DNA of 64,000 bases from Pseudoruegeria sp. HB172150 (lineage in GTDB: Bacteria > Pseudomonadota > Alphaproteobacteria > Rhodobacterales > Rhodobacteraceae). The position numbers were made by a program, and so were the translations under genes. The DNA is taken from positions 1,612,001 to 1,676,000 of the forward strand of contig NZ_JAATNG010000001.1 in the NCBI RefSeq assembly GCF_013184805.1, written 5' to 3'. This document shows positions 40,935 to 50,059 of the stretch, in pieces. Under the pieces are notes generated by a model. The model saw nothing but the letters and a program-made list of their open reading frames with translations. It had not been told where the DNA came from and did no database searches. How positions within the stretch are numbered: position 1 is the first letter of the stretch; every line of letters begins with the position of its first letter.

Positions 40935-43900
40935 ATGACGAGGGAAACCGACAATAATCTGCAACTTCGGATGCTTGGGCCATTCGAAGTCGTCGCTGGC
41001 GGCGTGCCGGTGGCGATGCCGCCGTCGCGAAAAACGAGGGCGCTGCTGGCCTATCTCGTTCTGTCGCCGCGCGCGCAACGGCGCGAAAGATTGTGCGAGA
41101 TGTTCTGGGACATCCCGGACGACCCCAAGGGCGCGCTGCGCTGGAGCCTGTCGAAAATCCGCCGTATCGTCGGCGACGCCGAAGCGCCGCGGCTGAAATC
41201 CGACCGCGCAGCTGTCGACTTCGATGCCGAAGGGCTGGACGTCGACGCCGCGAATGTCTTCGGACTGCGCGACTCCGATCTTGCAGACCTTGCGACAGAG
41301 GTTCTGGAAGAAATCGCGCTGTCCTATCGCGGCGCGTTTCTGGAAGACCTGCAGCTTGACCGCTGCCCCGAATTCGAGGCGTGGCGCACTGCCATGTCGT
41401 TCGAGGCGGAAACCACCCGCGTCCGGGTTCTGAAGCACCTGATAGATCGTCTGGCAGGCGACCCGGCACGCGCGCTGCCGCATGCCGAGGCGCTGGCCGC
41501 GTTGACCCCCGACGACGGTGCGGCGACCGAACTCGTCGGCAGTCTGCGCGACGCTGTGCGGAACGCGATGACCGCCAGAACCGCACGACCGGTCGAGCCG
41601 GCGGCGCAGGTGGCCGAGCCGCCGTCCGTTGAGACACTCGAGCATGAAAGCACGGACATCCGCTTTGTCACCGCCCGCGACGGGACCCGGATCGCCTGGA
41701 CGGAGATCGGCGAGGGGCCGGTGCTTGTCCGCGCCGGTCACTGGATGACGCATCTCGGCCGGGACTTCAGCAGCAGCGTCTGGGGACCGTGGGTACGGGA
41801 GCTGTCGCGGGATGCGCGTTATGTCCGGTACGACGCAAGGTGCAACGGCATGTCCGACCGGGATCCCGAGGACTTGTCGCTCGACACTGTCGTCGGCGAC
41901 CTCGAAGCGGTCGTGGACGCTGCCGGCATCGACAGGTTCACCCTGTTCGGGCCCTCCCAGGGCAGCACGGTCGCGATCGAATACGCTCTGCGTCATCCCG
42001 ACCGGCTCAACGGGCTGATCCTCTATGGCGGCTATGCGAAAGGCTGGCGCGCACGCGGCGACGCCGAGGAAATCGCGAGGAGAGAGGCGCTTCTGGTCCT
42101 CATGGATCAGGGCTGGGGCTCGAAAAACAGCATGTTCCGGGATCTTTTCTCGGCCCTGTTCATGCCGGACGCCCCGCGCGAGATCGTCGAGGAATTCGGC
42201 GAGATGCAGCGCAGCACCCTGTCGCCACGCAATGCCGTCCGCACCCAGCGCGTCTTTGCCGAGGTCGATCTCAGCGACCGCCTTGCCGACATCCGTGTGC
42301 CGACCCTCGTCATGCACAGCACCGGCGATCAGCTGGCATCCATCGATGTCGGCCGCGCACTGGCGCGCGGCATCCCCGGCGCCCGTTTCGTCGAACTGCA
42401 GAGCAACAACCACCTGCTGCTGGAGCATGAGCCGGCATTCCACATTTGCAACGATGAGATACGCGGCTTTTTGCGAAAAGCTCCGCAGTCCCCGGAACCC
42501 GAAGCCAGCGCCTGGCGCGGAACCGGTTCGAACCGGGTGCAGTGTACGATCCTCGACGTGGAAATGCTGTCACCGCTGCTGATGCTGGATGGCCCCGGGT
42601 CCGAGGCCGCAGCCGAAGAACAGACCCTCCTCGCAGAAGGCATAGCCGAGATCGCGGACCGGAACGGCGGCACGCTTTTGTCGTCCGGGCAAGGGCGTGC
42701 CGTTGTCGCTTTCGGAATTGCCTCACCGTCCGAGGTGCATGCGGTCCAGGCCTGCCGTGCCGCGTTGGAAATTCGGGAGATGGTCGAGGAACGCTCAGAC
42801 GGGGCCGTGCGTGTTCGCCAGGGAATAGATGCCGGACCTTTGGTCGTGCGGGAGTCTGCTGCCGGGCTCGACGCCACCGGCGTCGTCATTCGCCGAGCAC
42901 GCCAGATTACCGAGGCGCTGCGCAGTTCCCGTGTCGCGCTGTCCGACGAGGCCACATACGAGGCCGGCGCCTATTGCAGCTTTTCCGCGATCCGTTCCGT
43001 CGATCTTGCCGGGTCCCGTGGCAGGCGGATTTTCGAACTGAAGGAGATACGCTCTGCGCCATCGCGGTGGCATCTGCGGCTGGAACGGCGGCTCTCGGCC
43101 TTTGTCGGACGCGAACTGGAAACCGCGGCTCTCGACCGGGCACAGGCAGACGCGCGCGCGGGCCGCGGCAAGGCCGTCTTCATCTCCGGCGAACCCGGGG
43201 TAGGTAAATCCCGCCTGACGCAGGAATACCTTGCCAAGTGCCGTCATGCCGGCCTCTCGACCGTCGAAGCCGGCGCGCTGGAACTCGACGACAACACGCC
43301 GATGAGCCTGCTGGCTCGGGTCTTCGAGGTTCTGCTGCAGGTCGACATCGCAGCGGACAGCGAAGAGGTTGGTTACGCCGTACGAACCGCTCTGGCGGCC
43401 TACGGGCTGGACGATCTTCTGGCGCCGGTTCTGTTCGCGATGGACTTGCCCTGCGAAGACCTCATCTTCGAATCCCTGTCGACGATCCAGCGGCAGCACC
43501 GTGTCCGTGACGCGCTTCGACGCCTGATCGCAATCAAGACGGCCCGCACTCCGCTGGTAATCCTGATCGAGGATCTTCACTGGGCAGACGACGTCTCGCT
43601 TGCCGCGCTCGAGGGGCTGATCCAGGGCGTTGCACGCCTGCTGCTCCTGCTGATCATGACCGCCCGTCCCAGTTTCCGGCCGCCCTGGCTGATCCGCGGT
43701 GGCGTGCTTCCGCTGCCGCTCGACCCGCTGACCGAAAACGCCACGGCGGAATTCGTCCGCAATCTCGTCGGTCCGCATTCCAGCCTCGGTGTCCTGCGCC
43801 GCCTGCTGCGTACGCGCACCGATGGCATGCCGCTGATGATAGAGGAAACGGTCAGCGCGCTTGTCCAGGACGGCCGCATCGCGGGGGCGCCCGGTGCCTA

Positions 43901-45536
43901 TGTCGCGCGCGCTCCGATCATCGAGATCGAGCCGAAAGCATCGGTCATGCCGGTGATCGCCGCCAGGATCGCACAGCTTGACGAAACCCCGCGCCGGGTT
44001 CTGCAGATCGCCGCGGCCATCGGCCGCGAAGGTCCGCTTGCGATCCTGCGCCGCGTCGCCGGTCTGGCTCCGGAAGTGTTTTCGCAGACCTTGCAGGAAC
44101 TCGAAAGGAGCGAATTCCTGTTCGAACTTATCGGCGGCAGCGGCGCTTATGTGTTCAAGCACGCCCTGATCTCCGAGGTGGCCTACGGCTCGCTCACCGA
44201 CGAGGATCGCAAGGCGCTTCACCGCGACCTGTTCGCCGCGTTCCGCGATGCGGGTGGCCCCGGCAATACGGAGCCGCTGGCGCACCATGCCTATCAGGGC
44301 GGTCTGTGGGCCGAGGCCGTCGACTGGCTCATCGCGGCCGCCGCCCGTGCGGTGGAACGCAGCGCCTATGACCGCGCCGTCGCTTGCCTCGAACGCGCCG
44401 ACAGCGCCCTTGCCGCGTTGCCGCCCGATCCCGAGAACACCCTCAAGGCGATCGACATCCGCCTGGCGATGCAGCCTGCCTACGCCTCGCTTGGCAATTT
44501 CGATTCTGCGACGATGCGTATCGCGGAAGCCTGCGATCTGGCGGAAGAAGCCGGCGAATCCGACCGGCTCGCGCAGGCGCTGCTGAAAATGGCCTATACC
44601 GCCGGCACCTGCGGCCAGCTGGAGGACGGCATCGCCGCCGCCGCCCGCTTGGCCGAGCATGCCAGCAAGCAGGATCTCGACTTCTATGCCTGCGAGGCGG
44701 ACCTGGCCGCCGCGTTCGCTCTAACGATGAAGGGCGATGCGCGCGCGGCGATGCGCCATCTCGCCAGACACAGGTCGCGCTTTACCGGCGATCTGCGGCA
44801 TGAACGCTTCAAGATGGTCAACACGCGCTCGGTCTGGCTGAACGGCAACCTTGCCCATGTCGCCGCCTTGCTCGGCGAGCTCGATCTGGCCCGCGAATGT
44901 ATCGCCATCTCCCGTGCCGTGGCGCGCGAGACGGGCAGGCCGCAGGACAATCACTGCTCGCTGCAATTCGCACTGCAGGTGGCAATCGCCGAAGGCGTCA
45001 CCGACCATGCTCTGGCCGAAGTGCAATTGGTCCTCGCCGAGTCGCTCGACGAGTACCTTTTCCCCGCCGGTCCGTGGCTTTTGACCTCGCTCGGCGACGC
45101 GCTCTTGCAGATGGGCCGCCGGGAAGCCGCGGAAAGCGTCCTCGAACGCGCCTACGAAGCGGCGCATGTCGGTAACATGAGGGGCATCGCCCTGCTGGCG
45201 GGCCGGCTGCTGGCCTGCGCGCAGGCGCGCGGTGGAAATGTCGAAGCGCGCGACGAACTGATGGAACTGGCGGACAAGGAAATGCCCATCTGGCTCAAGG
45301 TCCGCATCCTCTCGGCACTGGCCGCGACCGAAGACGACGACGTGACGGCCGTCGGGTTTCTTGCGACAGCCGCCGACATATCCCGCGATGCCGGATACCG
45401 CCCGGACCTTGCCCGTTGTCTCGACGCACAGGCACTGCGCCTGAAAAAAAGCGACGCCGAAAAGGCGTCGCAGTTAAGTGGAGAAGCCGAACGGCTTCGC
45501 AAGGACATGGGCGCCCGGCTGGCCGCCCATGCGTAG
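40935..45536 (+). CDS. Giant SARP-alpha/beta hydrolase-cyclase-like-STAND ATPase-repeat regulator
   Basis: A 1533-residue protein. Domain order: an OmpR-like/BTAD SARP DNA-binding module (about 8-225; RMLGPFEVVAGG); an alpha/beta hydrolase (about 245-515) with Ser341 in GPSQGS and His493; a class III cyclase-like domain (about 530-705) lacking one metal-binding acid; a STAND ATPase (about 717-1000) with Walker A GEPGVGKS (752-759) and acidic Walker B ending IED at 879-880; and a helical repeat C-terminus. SARP-STAND proteins are ATP-switched transcription activators. The hydrolase and cyclase-like parts probably sense a small ligand. Targets may be the osmC/flavoprotein genes. The ATG has no strong ribosome site. 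Confidence 0.85.
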   Translation: MTRETDNNLQLRMLGPFEVVAGGVPVAMPPSRKTRALLAYLVLSPRAQRRERLCEMFWDIPDDPKGALRWSLSKIRRIVGDAEAPRLKSDRAAVDFDAEGLDVDAANVFGLRDSDLADLATEVLEEIALSYRGAFLEDLQLDRCPEFEAWRTAMSFEAETTRVRVLKHLIDRLAGDPARALPHAEALAALTPDDGAATELVGSLRDAVRNAMTARTARPVEPAAQVAEPPSVETLEHESTDIRFVTARDGTRIAWTEIGEGPVLVRAGHWMTHLGRDFSSSVWGPWVRELSRDARYVRYDARCNGMSDRDPEDLSLDTVVGDLEAVVDAAGIDRFTLFGPSQGSTVAIEYALRHPDRLNGLILYGGYAKGWRARGDAEEIARREALLVLMDQGWGSKNSMFRDLFSALFMPDAPREIVEEFGEMQRSTLSPRNAVRTQRVFAEVDLSDRLADIRVPTLVMHSTGDQLASIDVGRALARGIPGARFVELQSNNHLLLEHEPAFHICNDEIRGFLRKAPQSPEPEASAWRGTGSNRVQCTILDVEMLSPLLMLDGPGSEAAAEEQTLLAEGIAEIADRNGGTLLSSGQGRAVVAFGIASPSEVHAVQACRAALEIREMVEERSDGAVRVRQGIDAGPLVVRESAAGLDATGVVIRRARQITEALRSSRVALSDEATYEAGAYCSFSAIRSVDLAGSRGRRIFELKEIRSAPSRWHLRLERRLSAFVGRELETAALDRAQADARAGRGKAVFISGEPGVGKSRLTQEYLAKCRHAGLSTVEAGALELDDNTPMSLLARVFEVLLQVDIAADSEEVGYAVRTALAAYGLDDLLAPVLFAMDLPCEDLIFESLSTIQRQHRVRDALRRLIAIKTARTPLVILIEDLHWADDVSLAALEGLIQGVARLLLLLIMTARPSFRPPWLIRGGVLPLPLDPLTENATAEFVRNLVGPHSSLGVLRRLLRTRTDGMPLMIEETVSALVQDGRIAGAPGAYVARAPIIEIEPKASVMPVIAARIAQLDETPRRVLQIAAAIGREGPLAILRRVAGLAPEVFSQTLQELERSEFLFELIGGSGAYVFKHALISEVAYGSLTDEDRKALHRDLFAAFRDAGGPGNTEPLAHHAYQGGLWAEAVDWLIAAAARAVERSAYDRAVACLERADSALAALPPDPENTLKAIDIRLAMQPAYASLGNFDSATMRIAEACDLAEEAGESDRLAQALLKMAYTAGTCGQLEDGIAAAARLAEHASKQDLDFYACEADLAAAFALTMKGDARAAMRHLARHRSRFTGDLRHERFKMVNTRSVWLNGNLAHVAALLGELDLARECIAISRAVARETGRPQDNHCSLQFALQVAIAEGVTDHALAEVQLVLAESLDEYLFPAGPWLLTSLGDALLQMGRREAAESVLERAYEAAHVGNMRGIALLAGRLLACAQARGGNVEARDELMELADKEMPIWLKVRILSALAATEDDDVTAVGFLATAADISRDAGYRPDLARCLDAQALRLKKSDAEKASQLSGEAERLRKDMGARLAAHA
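45444..45471 (-). terminator. Intrinsic terminator for cysK, embedded in the end of the SARP gene
   Basis: On the minus strand an 8-bp perfect stem (45471-45464 with 45458-45451, loop of five) is followed by seven T residues (45450-45444). This is the clearest terminator in the window. It is 72 bases past the cysK stop codon and lies inside the coding sequence of the convergent regulator. Confidence 0.85.
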
Positions 45537-45542
45537 TTAGGG

Positions 45543-47048
45543 TCAGGCGGCAGAGCGGCGCGCCACCCATTTCGGCAGGAACCCGGTACCGGAAACGGTT
45601 GCGTCGCCCTCGACCGCCAGGCCCACGGCAGCAAGCCGGTCCACGAGTTCGCCGCGATCCTGCATCGCAAGGATGTCCATTGCGCCGCCGATGTTCTCGC
45701 CGCCGATGAAGACCTGAGGGATCGTCGGCCCGCCGGTGCGGGCATTCAGGTCCTTGCGGATATCGCCACCCATACCGGTTTCATGCATCCAGGGTGTATC
45801 CAGCGCCACGACGCGCAGCGGGACACCCATCGCGCCCATGCAGTTACGAACCGCCCAGCAGAACTCGCACCATTCCAGCGCGAACATGACCAGCGGCTGA
45901 TCCTTGTCGCCCAGCGCTTCTTCGACATATTCGGTCGCGCGGGCAGGGACCTCTTCGACTTCCGTCTCGACCTGCGCAGAGGCAGGGGCTGCCTGCGGCG
46001 CCGGAACACCAAAGCGGCATATCGGCGTGGAATTGGAAATCTCGCGCTCCTCGGCATTCATTTCCTGTTCGATGCCATCGAACAGCGGTGTCGACAGGTA
46101 CCGTTCTCCGGTGTCCGGCAGCATGCACAGGATCCGGCTGCCCTTCGGGGCCGTTTTGGCGGCCTCTAAAGCGGCCGCAAGGGTCGCGCCAGAGGATATG
46201 CCGCAAAAGATACCTTCCTGCCGCGCCAGTTCCTGCGAAAGCCGCATTGCCTCGCCGCCGTCCACCGGCTGGATCGCGTCGGTGTATCCGGATGCCACCG
46301 CATCACAGGTCAGGGCCGGGATAAAGTCCGGCGCCCAGCCCTGCACCGGGTGCGGGCGGAATTTCGGATGGCTTTCCTTGGCGGACCGGTCGGCGTTGTA
46401 GCCTTGCGGGATACCGCTCGACAGCATCGGCGAGTTGTCCGGTTCGGCGACGATGATCTTCGTCTTCGGGCTTTCGGCGCGCAGCACCCGCGCCACGCCC
46501 TTCAGCGTCCCGCCGGTCCCGGCTCCGGTGACGAAATAGTCCAGCCCGTCCGCGCCGAAATCCTCAAGTATCTCCTGCGCCGTGGTCCGCGAATGCATAT
46601 CCGCGTTCGCCTCGTTCTCGAACTGCCGCGTCCAGTACCAGCCGTGCGTCTCGGCAAGCTCGCGCACCTTTTCCACCATGCCCGTCCCCTTTTCAGAGGC
46701 GGGCGTCAGCACCACGCGTGCGCCCAGGAACCGCATCAGCTTGCGGCGCTCGACCGAAAAGCTTTCGGCCATCACGATCACCAGCGGATAGCCTTTCGCG
46801 GCGCAGACCATCGCCAGCCCGATCCCGGTATTGCCGCTGGTCGCCTCGACCACGGTCTGTCCGGGCTTCAGGCTGCCATCGGCCTCGGCGGCCTCGATAG
46901 CGGCAAGCGCCAGGCGGTCTTTCACCGATCCCAGCGGATTGAAGGATTCAACCTTGGCAAAGATCTCCACGCCCTCGGGCGCAAGGCGGTTCAGCCGTAC
47001 CACGGGAGTCCGGCCGACGGTTTCAAGAATGGAATTGTAGCGTGTCAT
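45543..47048 (-). CDS. cysK: Cysteine synthase A fused to a glutaredoxin domain
   Basis: A 501-residue fusion. Residues 1 to about 320 are cysteine synthase with PLP Lys43 (LGSVKDR), the EATSGNTGIGLA motif and GTGGTLKG. They make cysteine from O-acetylserine and sulfide. After an Ala/Glu-rich linker, residues about 385-475 are a glutaredoxin with Cys394-x-x-Cys397 (EWCEFC) and the cis-proline TIPQVFIGG. The start at 47048 follows AAGGGGC; an upstream in-frame start is rejected. The glutaredoxin may keep the enzyme reduced or link sulfur assimilation to glutathione redox state. A DUF1127 gene lies upstream. Confidence 0.9.
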   Translation of the reverse strand: MTRYNSILETVGRTPVVRLNRLAPEGVEIFAKVESFNPLGSVKDRLALAAIEAAEADGSLKPGQTVVEATSGNTGIGLAMVCAAKGYPLVIVMAESFSVERRKLMRFLGARVVLTPASEKGTGMVEKVRELAETHGWYWTRQFENEANADMHSRTTAQEILEDFGADGLDYFVTGAGTGGTLKGVARVLRAESPKTKIIVAEPDNSPMLSSGIPQGYNADRSAKESHPKFRPHPVQGWAPDFIPALTCDAVASGYTDAIQPVDGGEAMRLSQELARQEGIFCGISSGATLAAALEAAKTAPKGSRILCMLPDTGERYLSTPLFDGIEQEMNAEEREISNSTPICRFGVPAPQAAPASAQVETEVEEVPARATEYVEEALGDKDQPLVMFALEWCEFCWAVRNCMGAMGVPLRVVALDTPWMHETGMGGDIRKDLNARTGGPTIPQVFIGGENIGGAMDILAMQDRGELVDRLAAVGLAVEGDATVSGTGFLPKWVARRSAA

Positions 47049-47113
47049 GTGTTTGCCCCTTGCGTGAACTCGTTTTGGAAAATGAACGGGCGGCTCGATG
47101 GCCGCCCGTCTGG

Positions 47114-47320
47114 TCAAAAGTAAGGTGTATGCGAGGTCTGGCGCGCGACCCGCGAAATATCCGACCGACTCAGCCCGATATCCTTCAGGATATCGTCCGG
47201 CAGTTTGTTCAGAGCAGCACGCGTCTGCCGCTCCATCCGGCGCTGACGGAAACGTTCCGCCAGAGACATCATCGGGTTCGCCATCGAAAAGCCGGCGGTC
47301 TTGCTTTCAAACATCGTCAT
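47114..47320 (-). CDS. DUF1127 small protein
   Basis: A 68-residue protein with the DUF1127 (YjiS-like) C-terminal motif LPDDILKDIGLSRSDI. Such Arg-rich small proteins are common in alphaproteobacteria; some bind RNA or modulate phosphate and carbon metabolism. The function here is unassigned. It is a separate small gene upstream of cysK and preceded by a 246-base gap in which nothing is recognised. Confidence 0.82.
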   Translation of the reverse strand: MTMFESKTAGFSMANPMMSLAERFRQRRMERQTRAALNKLPDDILKDIGLSRSDISRVARQTSHTPYF

Positions 47321-47566
47321 GGTTCTATCCTTTGCTTAACCAAATTGATTTGCTCCGCTTCCCTGCGGAATGACTGTGTTTTGCAGGGTGCCGGTGGATG
47401 CGAGCGGGGTAGCGACCGTGGTATTTTCACTGCCGCCGGGTCAATTCGTGGAATTTTTGGCATTGGATCGGGCATCGCGCTGCAGCTCTTGTACAGCGGA
47501 GCCCTTGTTTTATTGAGGAATTGCGTCGACGCTACAAAAGAGACCGCACCGCGCGAGAGTCTGCTT

Positions 47567-48052
47567 TCACCCGTCCTCGTCCAGGCTTCCGTGGATCGCG
47601 AACTGATCCAGCCCCGCCGCGCGCGCCTCGATCACCCGGTAGGCTTCCCTGACCCCTGCCTCAGTAAGCTCACGCGAGACCGTCAGCACCGTATTCGCAT
47701 GGTGATCCGTGCAAAGCCCGGCCATCTGTGCCAGTTCCTCCCGCGCGACCGGCAACGCGGCCGCCTCGTCCGGCGCGCCGTAAAAGGTCACGAAATGCCC
47801 GGCCAGCATGCTTTCCAGAGCCGCATACTCGTCCGGCTCGATCTGCGTGACCGCCACGAAGGTCACCCGCCCGAACGTCTCCAGCCCCATCCAGCCATTC
47901 GCGAAGGCCTGCCGTGCCTTGCCGGTAAGATCGCCTTCCGTCCAGTTAGAGAATTCGAACCCGCCGGAAATGCACCATTCCCCGGTCCGTGCCGGCGAAT
48001 GAAACACGCGGCTGTCGCTCTCGTCGAAATGGATCGCGCGCGCCAGCTTCAT
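47567..48052 (-). CDS. DUF6505 protein
   Basis: A 161-residue soluble protein beginning MKLARAIHFDESDSRVF. It matches the DUF6505 group, which I associate with formate dehydrogenase and related Fe-S enzyme clusters. No catalytic motif is obvious. It overlaps the biotin-ligase-like gene by four bases and is last in the leftward accessory operon. A role in maturation is inferred only from position. Confidence 0.72.
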   Translation of the reverse strand: MKLARAIHFDESDSRVFHSPARTGEWCISGGFEFSNWTEGDLTGKARQAFANGWMGLETFGRVTFVAVTQIEPDEYAALESMLAGHFVTFYGAPDEAAALPVAREELAQMAGLCTDHHANTVLTVSRELTEAGVREAYRVIEARAAGLDQFAIHGSLDEDG

Positions 48053-48750
48053 CCCCGTTCCTCCAGCAAGTCCGTCAACGGCAGCAGAATGGTCTCGTCA
48101 TTCTCGCGCATCAGCATCCCCAGCCGTTCGTCGACCCCGACGAATGTACCGTCCCGCCCGCAAACCTGCACCGGCTCTCCCATCCGATACGCCAGCCCGC
48201 TCCATTCGTCATGCACGGGCTTCATGCCGTCGTCTTCCCAGCGTCCGATCCAGACTAGCGTGTGACGCGCCCACGCCTCTACCAGAAGCTCCGGCGACAC
48301 CTCCCCGCAACCCTCCGCATAAAGGGCCGTCCGGTCGCGCGCATCTCCGGGCCGCTCCGACGGATCGATCAGCGTCACCTCCAGCCCGACGATCAGCCAG
48401 TCCGGCACCGCCTCCGGCTCATCCGAAGACGCCACCATCCGTAGCCGTCCGCACAGCCCGCCATTCACACGTATCCCGCCGTCCCAGTCCAGATGCACCG
48501 CCACCTCCGGCGGGGCGAGGGCGCCTAACGCATTCTGAAATCCGATCCCGCAGACCGGCAGCATCGCCACCGCGTCGGCCAGCGGCACCTCCGGCGCGAA
48601 CACCAAAGCGGCCGCCAGCGCGTCCGCCCCGATCCGGTACAGCACCAGCCCCGCGTCGCATCCCTCCGCGGCCCGCGCGCAGGCGGCCGCGAAAGGATCG
48701 GAACTCACCGCTTCCCCCTGCATCAGCGGCGGAAAGCTCAGGTCGCTCAC
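48049..48750 (-). CDS. Biotin/lipoate ligase-like protein with degenerate active site (DUF4444 C-terminus)
   Basis: A 233-residue protein with the fold pattern of biotin/lipoate ligases and a DUF4444-type C-terminal part. The GRGR motif that binds the adenylate is absent. The region equivalent to the catalytic lysine stretch reads NGGLCGRLRM instead of a lysine-containing sequence, so ligase activity is unlikely. The GTG at 48750 overlaps the Mrp stop (GTGA); upstream frame is inside Mrp. It may bind a cofactor or act as a scaffold in formate dehydrogenase maturation. Confidence 0.72.
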   Translation of the reverse strand: MSDLSFPPLMQGEAVSSDPFAAACARAAEGCDAGLVLYRIGADALAAALVFAPEVPLADAVAMLPVCGIGFQNALGALAPPEVAVHLDWDGGIRVNGGLCGRLRMVASSDEPEAVPDWLIVGLEVTLIDPSERPGDARDRTALYAEGCGEVSPELLVEAWARHTLVWIGRWEDDGMKPVHDEWSGLAYRMGEPVQVCGRDGTFVGVDERLGMLMRENDETILLPLTDLLEERG

Positions 48751-49799
48751 GCAACCCCCTCCGCCACCAGCCGTGACGCCACCTCGTGAAACGCCTTCGC
48801 CTGCGGGCTGTCCGGTTTCGACACGACAATCGGTGCGCCCCCATCGGAAGCAAGCCGGATATCCAGATGCAGCGGCACCTCCGCCAGCAGCGGCACGCCT
48901 AGCTTCTCGGCCTCCGCCGCCACGCCGCCATGCCCGAACACATGCTCCTCGTGCCCGCACTGCGAACAGATATGCGTCGACATGTTCTCGATCATCCCGG
49001 TGATCGGCACGTTCAGCTGCTTGAACATGTCGATCCCCTTGCGCGCGTCCAGCAGCGCCACATCCTGCGGGGTCGAGACGATGACCGCCCCGTCCACCTG
49101 CGCCTTCTGGCTCAGGGTCATCTGCACGTCGCCGGTCCCGGGCGGCAGGTCGACGATCAGCACATCCAGCGCGCCCCACTGGACCTGCATCATCATCTGC
49201 TGCAGCGCCCCCATCAGCATCGGCCCGCGCCAGACCACCGCCTGATCGTCATTGGTCAGAAGCCCGATCGACATCAGCGTCACGCCGTGATTGCGCAGGG
49301 GCAGGATCGTTTTGCCGTCCGGGCTCGCCGGACGCCCGGAAACGCCCAGCATGCGCGGCTGGCTCGGCCCGTAGACATCCGCGTCCAGTAGCCCCACGCG
49401 CCGGCCCTGCGCCGCCAGCGCACAGGCTAGGTTCGCGGCGACGGTGGATTTACCCACGCCACCCTTGCCCGAAGCAATCGCCAGGATATGCGCCACACCG
49501 GGGATCTTCTGCGGCCCGGACGGTTCCGACCGGCGCGGTTTCAGATCCGGCGGGGCAGGGGTCGGGCTCGTCATCACGACAGAGACCTTCGATGCCCCTG
49601 CGTCGGCTAACCGCGTTTCTGCTTCCGCCTGCACTGCCTCATAGGCCTTTGCCTGCGTCGCCGCGATCTCCAGCACGAAACGCACCGCACCATCCGTCAC
49701 GTCCAGCGCGCGCACCACGCCGGCCGAAACGATATCACTTCCGTCCGGCGCCTCGATCCCCTTCAGGACCTCCAGCACCGTGTCTCGCGTCAGGGTCAA
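48747..49799 (-). CDS. apbC: Mrp/NBP35-type Fe-S cluster carrier ATPase
   Basis: A 350-residue P-loop ATPase. An N-terminal DUF59-like portion (about 5-78) is followed by the deviant Walker A GKGGVGKST (111-119) and a CxxC Fe-S site (HICSQCG). Mrp/ApbC proteins transfer 4Fe-4S clusters to apoproteins. Its place between DUF6494 and the ligase-like gene, beside a formate dehydrogenase locus rich in Fe-S proteins, suggests it matures those proteins. The coding region nearly abuts DUF6494 (two-base gap). Confidence 0.92.
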   Translation of the reverse strand: MTLTRDTVLEVLKGIEAPDGSDIVSAGVVRALDVTDGAVRFVLEIAATQAKAYEAVQAEAETRLADAGASKVSVVMTSPTPAPPDLKPRRSEPSGPQKIPGVAHILAIASGKGGVGKSTVAANLACALAAQGRRVGLLDADVYGPSQPRMLGVSGRPASPDGKTILPLRNHGVTLMSIGLLTNDDQAVVWRGPMLMGALQQMMMQVQWGALDVLIVDLPPGTGDVQMTLSQKAQVDGAVIVSTPQDVALLDARKGIDMFKQLNVPITGMIENMSTHICSQCGHEEHVFGHGGVAAEAEKLGVPLLAEVPLHLDIRLASDGGAPIVVSKPDSPQAKAFHEVASRLVAEGVA

Positions 49800-49801
49800 G
49801 G

Positions 49802-49993
49802 TCAGCTCTGCCCCTTGATCGTGCCGGTCACCACGTGTTCCAGTCCCAGTTCCTCGATGGTGATCACCGCCTTCGCCTGGAATTCCTTGCCCGAGGTTCC
49901 CGCCTCGCGCATCGCTTCCTCGATGGCCTGCTGCGAGGTCACGCCGACCTGCTTCAGGAATTTCCGCATCGACATGTTGAAATCGTCACTCAT
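49802..49993 (-). CDS. DUF6494 small protein
   Basis: A 63-residue protein (MSDDFNMSMRKFLKQVGVTS...), matching DUF6494. The first half is helical and amphipathic, the second a probable beta-hairpin. No function is known. It is first in the leftward Mrp operon. The 66 bases to the divergent cytochrome gene must hold both promoters. AAAGGA precedes the ATG. Confidence 0.75.
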   Translation of the reverse strand: MSDDFNMSMRKFLKQVGVTSQQAIEEAMREAGTSGKEFQAKAVITIEELGLEHVVTGTIKGQS

Positions 49994-50059
49994 CCGCTGA
50001 TCCTTTCCCGAGATGATCCAAAGCTTGACGCTTTGCCGGACCCGTTCCTAACATTCCGT

